A DNA stretch of 11,330 nt, taken from the NCBI GenBank assembly GCA_900544905.1, contig UQXF01000097.1, forward strand, positions 1 through 11,330, given 5' to 3'. Both the position numbers and the translations under genes were made by a program. Positions 1-5,798 of the stretch are shown here, one piece after another. The notes under the pieces are model-generated. The model was not told the DNA's origin, did not search any database, and saw only the letters and a program-made list of their open reading frames with translations. Origin of the DNA: an uncultured Clostridium sp. Lineage in GTDB: Bacteria; Bacillota; Clostridia; Lachnospirales; Lachnospiraceae. Position 1 is the first letter of the stretch. Each line of letters opens with the position of its first letter.

Positions 1-47
1 CTACACGCGTAAGATCGTCGGCAGCGTCAGATGTGTATAAGAGACAG
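1..47. other. Nextera i5-side adapter with barcode (artefact)
   Basis: Positions 15-47 read as the complete Illumina Nextera Read 1 transposase adapter, ending in the 19-base Tn5 mosaic end (29-47). Positions 1-6 match the tail of the P5 oligo, and 7-14 (GCGTAAGA) sit exactly where the 8-base i5 index belongs. This is library sequence left in the record, not biology. The insert begins at 48. Confidence 0.98.
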
Positions 48-108
48 ACATATAATTGTGCCAAATGGTGGCATTTTCCCATTTATTTTTGTTATGTTTC
101 TGTAAACT
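48..108. other. Short AT-rich non-coding end of the insert
   Basis: This 61-base stretch lies downstream of the last gene. It holds a short inverted repeat, TGCCA/TGGCA with a 5-base gap, near 60-74. On the minus strand it is not followed by a clear T-run, so it is at best a weak terminator. Nothing else is visible, and the insert ends here because the library molecule was cut. Confidence 0.4.
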
Positions 109-420
109 TTAGTCGTTTTTCCCTGCATTTAATCCTTCTATCAAAATGCGGAGCGCAATGTTGAAACCTCTCTTAAAGGCATCCTTCTCTGCTGCAATCT
201 GCAAATCGTTAAGCATTGTTTCTACCTTCAGTATATACTTTCTTTCCAGACCTGCTTCCTCTAAACAATTCATGATTGTGTCCATTGCCTGGCTCTGTTC
301 CGTTTCCTGACTGGTAGCAAAACCAAATGCCCCAACTGTACATATCGCCGCATCAATAAACGCTATCATATCTGTTTCAGCTACAATTCTGTCAACATCT
401 GTCATATCAAGACTACTCAT
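109..420 (-). CDS. Small protein of unknown function (103 aa)
   Basis: I do not recognise this protein. It is acidic, predicted mostly helical, and has no signal peptide or membrane segment. I place the start at the ATG ending at 420, because an AGGAGG at 429-434 lies 8 bases upstream; an in-frame TTG at 426 is too close to that site. Its C-terminal part (KDAFKRGFNIALRIL) resembles the C-terminal part of the small protein at 3311-3598 (REAFRNGFEAAFRL), so the two may be distant paralogues. Both belong to the type of short, uncharacterised protein that is common in clostridial mobile elements and prophages. It lies downstream of the RHH regulator and is separated from it by about 140 bases with two inverted repeats, so it may have its own control. 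Function is unknown. Confidence 0.75.
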   Translation of the reverse strand: MSSLDMTDVDRIVAETDMIAFIDAAICTVGAFGFATSQETEQSQAMDTIMNCLEEAGLERKYILKVETMLNDLQIAAEKDAFKRGFNIALRILIEGLNAGKND

Positions 421-467
421 ATTCAATTCCTCCTGTGATATATTTGGTTAAATTTTGCTTGAAAGAA

Positions 468-506
468 GTTTCCCTGAATGATATGATAGATTTATCAGTG
501 GGAAAC
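468..506. repeat. Inverted repeat upstream of the 103-aa gene
   Basis: GTTTCCC at 468-474 is repeated in inverse as GGGAAAC at 500-506, with a 25-base AT-rich loop. The outer edge lies about 50 bases upstream of the start codon at 420. No T-run follows on the minus strand, so it looks more like a protein-binding dyad than a terminator. The role is inferred only from position. Confidence 0.4.
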
Positions 507-520
507 CTCTGGTGTTATGA

Positions 521-559
521 AGTGGTAGCTGTCGGTCGTCAAACTTGTCAGCTACTACT
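521..559 (-). repeat. Hairpin just after the RHH gene
   Basis: AGTGGTAGCTG at 521-531 pairs with CAGCTACTACT at 549-559 with one imperfect pair and a 17-base loop. It begins 3 bases after the RHH stop codon, the usual place for a terminator. Read leftward, the stem is followed by TCATAAC rather than a T-run, so it would be a weak intrinsic terminator or an mRNA 3'-end stem. Confidence 0.4.
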
Positions 560-561
560 TT

Positions 562-726
562 CTATTTTAACAATAATTGTATACCTCTGCGAATTGCCTC
601 ACCTTTTGATATTTTGTGAAGCTTGCAATAATCTTGCAATGCTTTTTCAGTTTCATAATCTATACGAATACTGTATTTTATATCTTTAGGATTATCCGCC
701 TTAGGTCTTCCCGTTCGTGGACTCAT
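562..726 (-). CDS. Small ribbon-helix-helix (CopG/Arc-like) regulator, 54 aa
   Basis: A basic N-terminus (MSPRTGRPK) leads into a pattern typical of ribbon-helix-helix DNA-binding proteins: a short strand (IKYSIRID), a helix (YETEKALQDYCKLHKI), a turn and a second helix (SKGEAIRRGIQLLL). Such proteins dimerise and often repress their own promoter. I chose the ATG at 724-726 because AGGTGA at 732-737 precedes it at the right distance; the reading frame stays open further upstream, but that extension runs through the promoter. Two copies of TGTGTGGCA overlap the promoter, which fits autoregulation. The gene follows the two methyltransferase genes but has its own promoter. No toxin gene is visible beside it, so a plain regulator is more likely than an antitoxin, although the 103-aa neighbour has not been excluded as a partner. 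Confidence 0.85.
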   Translation of the reverse strand: MSPRTGRPKADNPKDIKYSIRIDYETEKALQDYCKLHKISKGEAIRRGIQLLLK

Positions 727-744
727 TTTCTTCACCTCACTTTT

Positions 745-776
745 TGCCACACATTTATTATATTTTATGCCACACA
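745..776 (-). promoter_or_regulatory. Candidate RHH operator: two direct repeats
   Basis: On the minus strand TGTGTGGCA occurs exactly twice, at 768-776 and 745-753, 23 bases apart (about two helical turns). One copy lies inside the -35/-10 spacer and the other just downstream of the -10, where bound protein would block RNA polymerase. Direct-repeat operators of this kind are typical of RHH repressors. That the adjacent RHH protein binds here is inferred. Confidence 0.65.
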
Positions 777-785
777 AAAAGTCAA
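757..785 (-). promoter_or_regulatory. Near-consensus housekeeping promoter of the RHH gene
   Basis: On the minus strand TTGACT (780-785) and a perfect TATAAT (757-762) are separated by exactly 17 bases. A start site near position 750 would give a leader of about 24 bases carrying the AGGTGA ribosome binding site. This is the strongest promoter visible in the window. Confidence 0.85.
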
Positions 786-805
786 CCATTATTTATATTT
801 ACTGC

Positions 806-1606
806 TTATATTCCAAAACTCATCTGTATCCCTGCTGGTTCATAATTTAACCATATCGCTTCCTTTCTCTTTCCACCTGTCTGTGTCTGTGCTTCATGCT
901 CCAGCTTTGTCCATCCTCTAAGCATATCCTGATAGAGTTCAGTATCATATCCGCTTATTATCACCGCTCCTTCATGTTCTAATAGGGTTTTTAACAGTTC
1001 TTCATGCTCTTTATCCTGCATTTCGCACTTATACTGTTTACCATGCCTTGTTTCCAGCATATATGGTGGGTCACAATATATAAGCACATTTTCATAGTTA
1101 AATCTCCTTATCAGCTCCACAGCCGGCATATTTTCTATCTGCACGCCCCTAAGTCTCTCGGCCGTCTGCATAATTCTTTCTGGAAGGTTGCACCAGCCCA
1201 TAGCTGCATAAGCTCGTTCTCTTCCCTGTACATCATTTTTCCATCCAACCTTTTCTCCCGTCGTACGGAATCCATGTCCCATATTTAGCTTTATGAAAAA
1301 TTTGAATGCTTTTTCATATTTATCTCCGGATGTCTCCTGGTATGCTCTTTCATATACCTCCCTGGAATAAGGCGTCATATAAACCATAGCGGCCAGTCGT
1401 TCTGGATTTTCCCGGATACATTCAAACAGATTTACTACATTGTTATCCAGGTCGTTTACGGTTTCTATACCAGACCTCGGTTTATTAAACAACACGGCTC
1501 CTGAGCCAAAGAATGGTTCTAAATAGCTTCTATGTTTTGGAAACATACTTATAATCCACGGTGCCAAGGACCATTTACTCCCTGGATATTTTACAACTGC
1601 TTTCAT
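806..1606 (-). CDS. DNA adenine-N6 methyltransferase, Dam/D12 family
   Basis: This 266-residue protein has the full D12-class layout: KYPGSK near residues 6-11 (motif X), EPFFGSGAV at 30-38 (motif I, S-adenosylmethionine binding), ND at 51-52, and the catalytic DPPY at 179-182 (motif IV). The C-terminal RKEAIWLNY also fits the family. Length is normal for Dam-like enzymes, so it looks complete and active. It methylates adenine-N6 in double-stranded DNA; the recognition sequence cannot be read from the protein, and GATC is only one possibility. The ATG is preceded by AGGAGG, which overlaps the end of the upstream cytosine methyltransferase gene; the gap is 9 bases, so the two form one operon. 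No restriction endonuclease is adjacent, so this is probably an orphan methylase that protects or marks the mobile element's DNA. Confidence 0.95.
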   Translation of the reverse strand: MKAVVKYPGSKWSLAPWIISMFPKHRSYLEPFFGSGAVLFNKPRSGIETVNDLDNNVVNLFECIRENPERLAAMVYMTPYSREVYERAYQETSGDKYEKAFKFFIKLNMGHGFRTTGEKVGWKNDVQGRERAYAAMGWCNLPERIMQTAERLRGVQIENMPAVELIRRFNYENVLIYCDPPYMLETRHGKQYKCEMQDKEHEELLKTLLEHEGAVIISGYDTELYQDMLRGWTKLEHEAQTQTGGKRKEAIWLNYEPAGIQMSFGI

Positions 1607-1615
1607 TTTTTCCTC

Positions 1616-3217
1616 CTATGCAAACCTTAACTGCGGCTCTGTATCATCAATTCTCATGTTTGGCATTCTTTCGGCTACACATAGTTCCGGAAGATTCGCC
1701 CTGACCATTGCCGCCGGAATCGGCGGACACACCGCATTTCCACAGCGTTTGACCTGCTCTGTCCGGCTATATGCCTTGCCGGAGTAATCACGGTCAATGA
1801 TGTAATCATCCGGAAAGCCTTGACATCCATACAATTCCTTTGGTTCCAGCATTCTTAATCCAATATCCACTATCTGGTATTCTGTCCCGTCTACCGTCAC
1901 CAGACCAAACCTGTCATGTGGTGTCACTGTGTCCAGTGGATTCTTGATGTCCTGCCCGGTACATTCGCCATAGTATTTAATCAGAAATGCCCTCACCTCT
2001 CCAAAGTGCCCTGCAGATGTTGTTATGGTATGTAGCGGCTCTCTCTCATCCTGCCCGGTACTGGATTTGTAAAATTTGCTAAGAAATGATGCGACCAGCC
2101 CATACCGGTTGGAACTGTCTACTGTCATAATAGGTTCTTCCAGCCTCTGTCCTCTGACTTCTTTATCCGAGGTTTCACTGTGATACTGGATAAGGGTCGG
2201 GATTATCAAACAGTGTTCATTCTTACTCACAATCGTTGTAAGCGGTTCTCGAATGTCTTTACTCCTGTCATTCGTAAAGCCCGTCTGGCCAATCTGAACC
2301 ATGTAAGGTTCTATGACACCAAATCCATGCTTTGAGGTAATAGTAGGAAGCGGCTCATTCATACTGTTACAGTAATCCGATTTTGCACCGCTATGATTTA
2401 CCTGGACTATAAAGGGCTCTGCATTGTCCAGAACAAACTTCTTTAACCCCCTGGCAATCCGTTCCATTGTTTTGGGTGCCAGCGGTCTTACTGCCCGGAT
2501 TCCATATTTTTCTTTAATCTCTTCCGCCGTGTCAAATATGGAGGGACACGGTCGGCTAAAATCCAACTGTGTATATGCTCCGACATAAGGCTTTAGCAAT
2601 CCGGCTTTCACTTTTTCGCTGTCGGCCGGTGCATGTGTCGGTTCCGGCCATACTATAGGCTTCCCATCACACCTCGCAATCATAAAAAACCTTTTCCTCA
2701 TTGTTGGTGCTCCATAATCTGCCGCTACCAGTTCGTTAAATTCTACCTGGTAGCCTAAATCCCTAAGTTGCTTGCAAAACTTCTGAAAGGTCACCCCCTG
2801 CTTTGTCTTGATGGGTCTATGCCGCCGGTTAAGAGGTCCCCATGTTTTAAACTCTTCCACATTTTCAAGCATAATCACCCTGGGTCTTACCAGTGCCGCC
2901 CACCTTAATGCTACCCATGCAAGCCCCCGTATTTTTTTATCTTTCGGCTTTCCGCCTTTCGCTTTACTAAAGTGTTTACAGTCCGGAGAAAACCACGCAA
3001 GAGCAACAGGGCTTCCTTTGCATACTTCGACTGGGTTAATATCCCACACACTTTCACAGTAATGCTTTGTGCTGGGGTGATTAGTCTTGTGCATCCGTAT
3101 AGCTTCGATATCGTGATTTATTGCAATATCTACGCTCATGCCGGTAGCTATTTCTATTCCCGTGCTGGCACCGCCTCCTCCGGCAAAGTTGTCAACTATT
3201 AATTCCCCATTTATCAT
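1616..3217 (-). CDS. DNA cytosine-C5 methyltransferase with repeated target-recognition region
   Basis: This 533-residue protein carries the ordered C5-methyltransferase motifs: motif I DNFAGGGGAS (9-18), motif IV with the catalytic cysteine in SPDCKHFS (Cys80; PDC replaces the usual PPC), motif VI ENV (118-120), motif VIII around APTMRKRFFMIA (170-181), and C-terminal motifs IX/X (LEPKELYGCQGFPDDY and KRCGNAVCPPIPAAM). Between VIII and IX, residues about 267-442 form five tandem units of 32-37 residues, which make it longer than most bacterial C5 enzymes. It transfers a methyl group to cytosine C5 at an unknown site. The ATG at 3215-3217 has AGGAGG 7 bases upstream. A strong terminator lies just upstream, so the gene starts a new transcription unit, although I see no convincing promoter in the short gap. 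It shares an operon with the adenine methyltransferase. The sequence type resembles phage and integrative-element orphan methylases. Confidence 0.95.
   Translation of the reverse strand: MINGELIVDNFAGGGGASTGIEIATGMSVDIAINHDIEAIRMHKTNHPSTKHYCESVWDINPVEVCKGSPVALAWFSPDCKHFSKAKGGKPKDKKIRGLAWVALRWAALVRPRVIMLENVEEFKTWGPLNRRHRPIKTKQGVTFQKFCKQLRDLGYQVEFNELVAADYGAPTMRKRFFMIARCDGKPIVWPEPTHAPADSEKVKAGLLKPYVGAYTQLDFSRPCPSIFDTAEEIKEKYGIRAVRPLAPKTMERIARGLKKFVLDNAEPFIVQVNHSGAKSDYCNSMNEPLPTITSKHGFGVIEPYMVQIGQTGFTNDRSKDIREPLTTIVSKNEHCLIIPTLIQYHSETSDKEVRGQRLEEPIMTVDSSNRYGLVASFLSKFYKSSTGQDEREPLHTITTSAGHFGEVRAFLIKYYGECTGQDIKNPLDTVTPHDRFGLVTVDGTEYQIVDIGLRMLEPKELYGCQGFPDDYIIDRDYSGKAYSRTEQVKRCGNAVCPPIPAAMVRANLPELCVAERMPNMRIDDTEPQLRFA
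1892..2419 (-). repeat. Five tandem protein repeats inside the C5 methyltransferase
   Basis: Each unit begins with a hydrophobic stretch such as EPFIVQ, EPYMVQ, PTLIQY, ASFLSKFY or RAFLIKYY, passes through a variable polar stretch, and ends in a PL-x-T-I/V-T motif followed by a glycine/valine turn such as HGFGV or RFGLV. The PL/PI motifs start at residues 288, 324, 361, 393 and 426, giving spacings of 36, 37, 32 and 33. The DNA copies have diverged, so the duplication is old or under selection at the protein level. Confidence 0.8.
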
Positions 3218-3261
3218 TTCTATCCCTCCTCAAATTTTATCTCTACTTTCCGGTTCTATAT

Positions 3262-3294
3262 AAAAAGGGCATATCAAACTGATTGATATGCCCT
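3262..3294 (-). terminator. Strong intrinsic terminator (usable in both directions)
   Basis: AGGGCATATCA (3266-3276) and TGATATGCCCT (3284-3294) form a perfect 11-base stem with a 7-base loop. Read leftward the stem runs straight into TTTTTATATA; read rightward it is followed by a T-rich tail. It closes the xre and 95-aa gene unit and separates it from the methyltransferase operon, whose ribosome binding site starts only about 30 bases further on. Confidence 0.92.
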
Positions 3295-3310
3295 AGTTTC
3301 ATTTTTTAAT

Positions 3311-3598
3311 TTATTTTTTTATGTACAAATCCATGTCAACAACAGTTCCCATGGGATAGCTGGACTTATTATGTCGGAGTCTAAATGCTGCCTCAAAGCC
3401 ATTTCTAAATGCTTCTCTCTGGCATACATATATAAGCCGTTTTATCTGTTCTAACATTTGTAAATCCTCTTCCTTGTTTGCCGTTCTACCAAGACGGATA
3501 AACATCCCTTGCGTTCTGTTCTTTTCTGCATCCACCATCCCACGATTCTGGAAGCTTTCAAATAAATTCTCCATGTCCTCTAAGGTAACCCTTGTCAT
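3311..3598 (-). CDS. Small protein of unknown function (95 aa)
   Basis: I do not recognise this protein. It is charged, predicted helical, and without membrane segments. I start it at the ATG ending at 3598, because GGAGG lies 7 bases upstream; the frame is open further up, inside the xre gene, but no ribosome binding site supports that. The start sits 2 bases after the xre stop, so the two genes are translationally linked, and the unit ends in a strong terminator 16 bases downstream. Its segment REAFRNGFEAAFRL resembles KDAFKRGFNIALRIL in the 103-aa protein at 109-420, which suggests a shared small family. Being the co-transcribed partner of an Xre regulator hints at an element-control or toxin-antitoxin-like function, but nothing in the sequence proves it. 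Confidence 0.75.
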   Translation of the reverse strand: MTRVTLEDMENLFESFQNRGMVDAEKNRTQGMFIRLGRTANKEEDLQMLEQIKRLIYVCQREAFRNGFEAAFRLRHNKSSYPMGTVVDMDLYIKK

Positions 3599-3599
3599 A

Positions 3600-3806
3600 T
3601 CAATCCCTCCATTCCAAGTTAAATATCTCAACAACTTCCATATTTAATGCACGGGCTATCGCTATCATAGTAGACTGCCTGGGGTCTGTTATATAATTCG
3701 CTATATAATTCAAAGTCGATGCTGAAATACCAGACCGCCTGCTTAGTTCCTTATACGTTATATTATTTTCATATAATATATTTGATAGGATATTTTTCTC
3801 GTACAT
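3600..3806 (-). CDS. Small Xre/Cro-type helix-turn-helix regulator, 68 aa
   Basis: This is a single-domain HTH protein: ITYKELSRRSGISASTLNYIANYITDPRQSTMIAIARALNM, from about residue 16 to 56, matches the five-helix Xre fold, with the recognition helix around SASTLNYIAN. It has no extra sensor or peptidase domain, so it probably acts as a simple repressor or activator of nearby genes. The ATG at 3804-3806 has only a weak GGTG site upstream, unlike most genes here, so expression may be low. The 180-base spacer upstream contains two palindromes that could be its binding sites. The downstream 95-aa gene follows almost immediately and is co-transcribed. Its target is unknown; control of the methyltransferase or transfer genes is possible. 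Confidence 0.9.
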   Translation of the reverse strand: MYEKNILSNILYENNITYKELSRRSGISASTLNYIANYITDPRQSTMIAIARALNMEVVEIFNLEWRD

Positions 3807-3986
3807 ACATCACCACATACCTTTTCTTTTTAGGTTGTGGTCCTCTGGCCAGATTTATGATAGGTACATATTACCATATATTCCATTCAATTTATCGAAT
3901 AAATTAGCAACGTAGTTTAAGGGTTGGTTTTTAAACTTGTAAACTGTTGGATTGTGTTAGAAATTGTTAACAATATATACATCACC
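3807..3986. promoter_or_regulatory. Spacer upstream of xre with two palindromes
   Basis: This is the longest gene-free stretch. It contains ATTTAT-CGA-ATAAAT (3890-3904), a perfect 6+6 dyad, and the perfect 12-base palindrome ATTGTTAACAAT (3963-3974), 13 bases after the TadZ-like stop codon. Either could bind the Xre regulator. The 10-mer ATACATCACC occurs at both edges (3805-3814 and 3977-3986). I see no T-run terminator after the TadZ-like gene. The promoter candidates on the minus strand (for example TTTACA with an imperfect -10) are too weak to call firmly. Confidence 0.45.
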
Positions 3987-5744
3987 TTACGTCTCAATCT
4001 TCTGCACATCCGTATATTCTCCATACACTTTTGTCCCGTCTTCATTAAATTTAAAGGCTCTGACTCTGACATAATAGGTCTTTCCAGCAGTCAGGCTTTC
4101 CACCGCCTTGTCAGCAGTCTCTACCTCTACTACCACCGTTGTTTTCCTGTCAAAATCCTTATCTGTGGAATAACTGACCTCATAGCCGTCTGCTCCCTCT
4201 ACCTCCAGAACTGATATTTTTATATCCGGATTGATGTTCAGGTCATCATCTACCAGCTCTGTTGTCAGCTCCGTATCTGGGTTATTGAAAAGAAAACCAG
4301 ATGCCAGCTGCTTTATGCTTGGGGCAAGAGACTTTGTGAACAATATACCTGCACATACTATCAGAAAAAGCACCAGCATACCGGCTGGTACTCCCTTCTT
4401 TCTTTTCTTCCCTGTTTTCTCTTTCCGGTCTGCCTCATCTGGTTCCGCAACTTCTTCCCAATCCGGCTCTGGTTCTTCTTCCTGTATATCCGTTTCCTCT
4501 GGCATCAAAGCCATCCTCTCCTGTTCCTCAGTCTCCGGCTCTACCGCATTTTCTTCTTGATGCTGCGGCTCCTCCGGATAGCCAACAGATGCATAAGAGC
4601 TTTCCAGCTCCTCTGCACTCTCTTCCTCCTCCGGATGCACCACCATCTCCGGACTACCGCCGGATAAATTCTTTTCCTCATGCAGGTGCAGGTTCTGCCC
4701 ATTGCTGCTGGTTATTGTATTCCCGAAAAATTCTTTTTTCTTTCCCTTCAGCTTTACCGGATTTAAAAGAATGGATATCCTTGACTGTCTTACCGGATGA
4801 ATAGGGATATATTCTTTCATCGCCTCCCCATACAAGATATCTTCACCCTGAAACATATCCCCATGCCATTCGATACGCCCTGTTTCATTTTTTACAGCAT
4901 CCAGGTACATATCTCTTACTTTTTCATATTCTTCCGGATAACTGAGATTCAGCCACAGCTTTGCAGCTTCATCATCTATATACCGCAGGACAGTCAACGC
5001 ATCTGCCATCCTGTATGGTTTTCCGTCTGTCACCAGTATTTTAACCTTGCATTGGTTGAACAATTCTGACTTCGTTCCACTGTATTTACCCAAATCCAGA
5101 ATTGCAAATCTTTTATCTGAATCAATAGACTGATGCCAGTAATCAACCCCGTCCTTGCGGTAATGATTTTCCCCTGCCTGTTCCATGCCATAAAAAGCCG
5201 CCATGGCGTTTAAATCTCCAGATTCATTTGCCTCCACATAACATACGCTTTCTCCATACTGTCTGATATAATTTGCCAATCCAACAGAAACATGTGTAGC
5301 TCCAGCGCCACTGTTCGCCGACATAACACCTATCCAGACACATTCATACAGCTCCTTCTCTGGTATCCTCTCTCCCGTCAGCAGGTACTCCAGCTTTCTG
5401 GCAAGGTTGTCCTGGTATTTATATAAAAAGGTTATCTGGTCGCCATAAATAACCTTCTGTTGTCTGTCTTCCTCATCAGTCAGCTCTTCTGTAAGCAGAA
5501 TAACCTTTGTTCCCCACATCTCATGGACTGTCTTAGTCATCTCACTTAACTTCTTATCTGTCTCACTGATACAGCTGCGGTCAATTACCATGTACTGTAG
5601 GTTTGTGATAAGCTGAAGCTTATTCGATATAAAGGCAGTCAGGCTGATTTTATCCACTGCCTCTGTCAGCAGCTCCCATTCATACCGTTCTGCCATCTGG
5701 TCTAACAACTGCCTGTTTTCTTCCCTCGAAATATAAATAATCAC
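3987..5744 (-). CDS. TadZ/CpaE-like protein with degenerate P-loop, one TM segment and FnIII-like domain
   Basis: In order (585 residues): about 1-130 looks like an atypical receiver-type domain; about 135-330 resembles the MinD/ParA-like part of TadZ/CpaE pilus-localisation proteins. Its P-loop reads VMSANSGAGATH (140-151): both the signature and the Walker lysine are replaced, and FAILDLG near 213 is the Walker-B-like strand. Residues about 371-439 are strongly acidic, followed by KKRKKG, one membrane segment (about 454-474) and, from about 504, a fibronectin-III-like domain with GYEVSYSTDKDF and TAGKTYYVRVRAF. The topology should put the P-loop part in the cytoplasm and FnIII outside. I chose GTG at 5744 because AGAGGTG lies just upstream; the longer frame from GTG 5777 starts inside a terminator loop and has no binding site. 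A role in placing or anchoring the transfer apparatus is inferred; loss of the lysines argues against normal ATP hydrolysis. Confidence 0.8.
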   Translation of the reverse strand: MIIYISREENRQLLDQMAERYEWELLTEAVDKISLTAFISNKLQLITNLQYMVIDRSCISETDKKLSEMTKTVHEMWGTKVILLTEELTDEEDRQQKVIYGDQITFLYKYQDNLARKLEYLLTGERIPEKELYECVWIGVMSANSGAGATHVSVGLANYIRQYGESVCYVEANESGDLNAMAAFYGMEQAGENHYRKDGVDYWHQSIDSDKRFAILDLGKYSGTKSELFNQCKVKILVTDGKPYRMADALTVLRYIDDEAAKLWLNLSYPEEYEKVRDMYLDAVKNETGRIEWHGDMFQGEDILYGEAMKEYIPIHPVRQSRISILLNPVKLKGKKKEFFGNTITSSNGQNLHLHEEKNLSGGSPEMVVHPEEEESAEELESSYASVGYPEEPQHQEENAVEPETEEQERMALMPEETDIQEEEPEPDWEEVAEPDEADRKEKTGKKRKKGVPAGMLVLFLIVCAGILFTKSLAPSIKQLASGFLFNNPDTELTTELVDDDLNINPDIKISVLEVEGADGYEVSYSTDKDFDRKTTVVVEVETADKAVESLTAGKTYYVRVRAFKFNEDGTKVYGEYTDVQKIET

Positions 5745-5763
5745 GATTCTCACCTCTTTACTC

Positions 5764-5790
5764 AAAAAGGCGGCCACTTAAATGACCGCC
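5764..5790 (-). terminator. Intrinsic terminator after the channel operon
   Basis: On the minus strand GGCGGTCA and TGGCCGCC pair over 8 positions (one G-U) around a 6-base loop, and five Ts follow (5764-5768). The stem begins 8 bases after the stop codon of the VirB3-like gene. The ribosome binding site of the next gene lies only about 10 bases beyond the T-run, which also decides the start of that gene. Confidence 0.88.
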
Positions 5791-5798
5791 CATCTCAT

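Noticed and set aside
60..74. TGCCA/TGGCA inverted repeat as a terminator or a third RHH operator
   Set aside because: The stem is only 5 bases, no T-run follows, and the sequence does not match the TGTGTGGCA operator candidates.
435..921. Plus-strand open frames at 435-689 and 616-921
   Set aside because: They overlap the RHH gene, its promoter and the adenine methyltransferase in antisense, encode phenylalanine/leucine/isoleucine-rich sequences typical of reverse reading, and have no ribosome binding sites.
1711..1726. Perfect GC-rich hairpin CCGCCG-GAAT-CGGCGG
   Set aside because: It falls inside the coding sequence for the conserved C-terminal motif X (PPIPAA) of the C5 methyltransferase, so proline and alanine codons explain it; there is no T-run.
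806..3217. Complete restriction-modification system
   Set aside because: Both methyltransferases are clear, but no neighbouring protein resembles an endonuclease, and the adjacent small proteins are too short and lack nuclease motifs.
1004..5069. Plus-strand open frames opposite the methyltransferases and the TadZ-like gene (for example 1004-1288, 2808-3062, 4231-4560, 4797-5069)
   Set aside because: Each lies wholly within a well-supported minus-strand gene with recognisable motifs. The serine-rich frame at 4231-4560 is the mirror of the acidic linker codons.
5745..5777. Upstream GTG start at 5777 for the TadZ-like protein
   Set aside because: It lies in the loop of the terminator at 5764-5790 and has no ribosome binding site, whereas the GTG at 5744 has AGAGGTG at a good distance.
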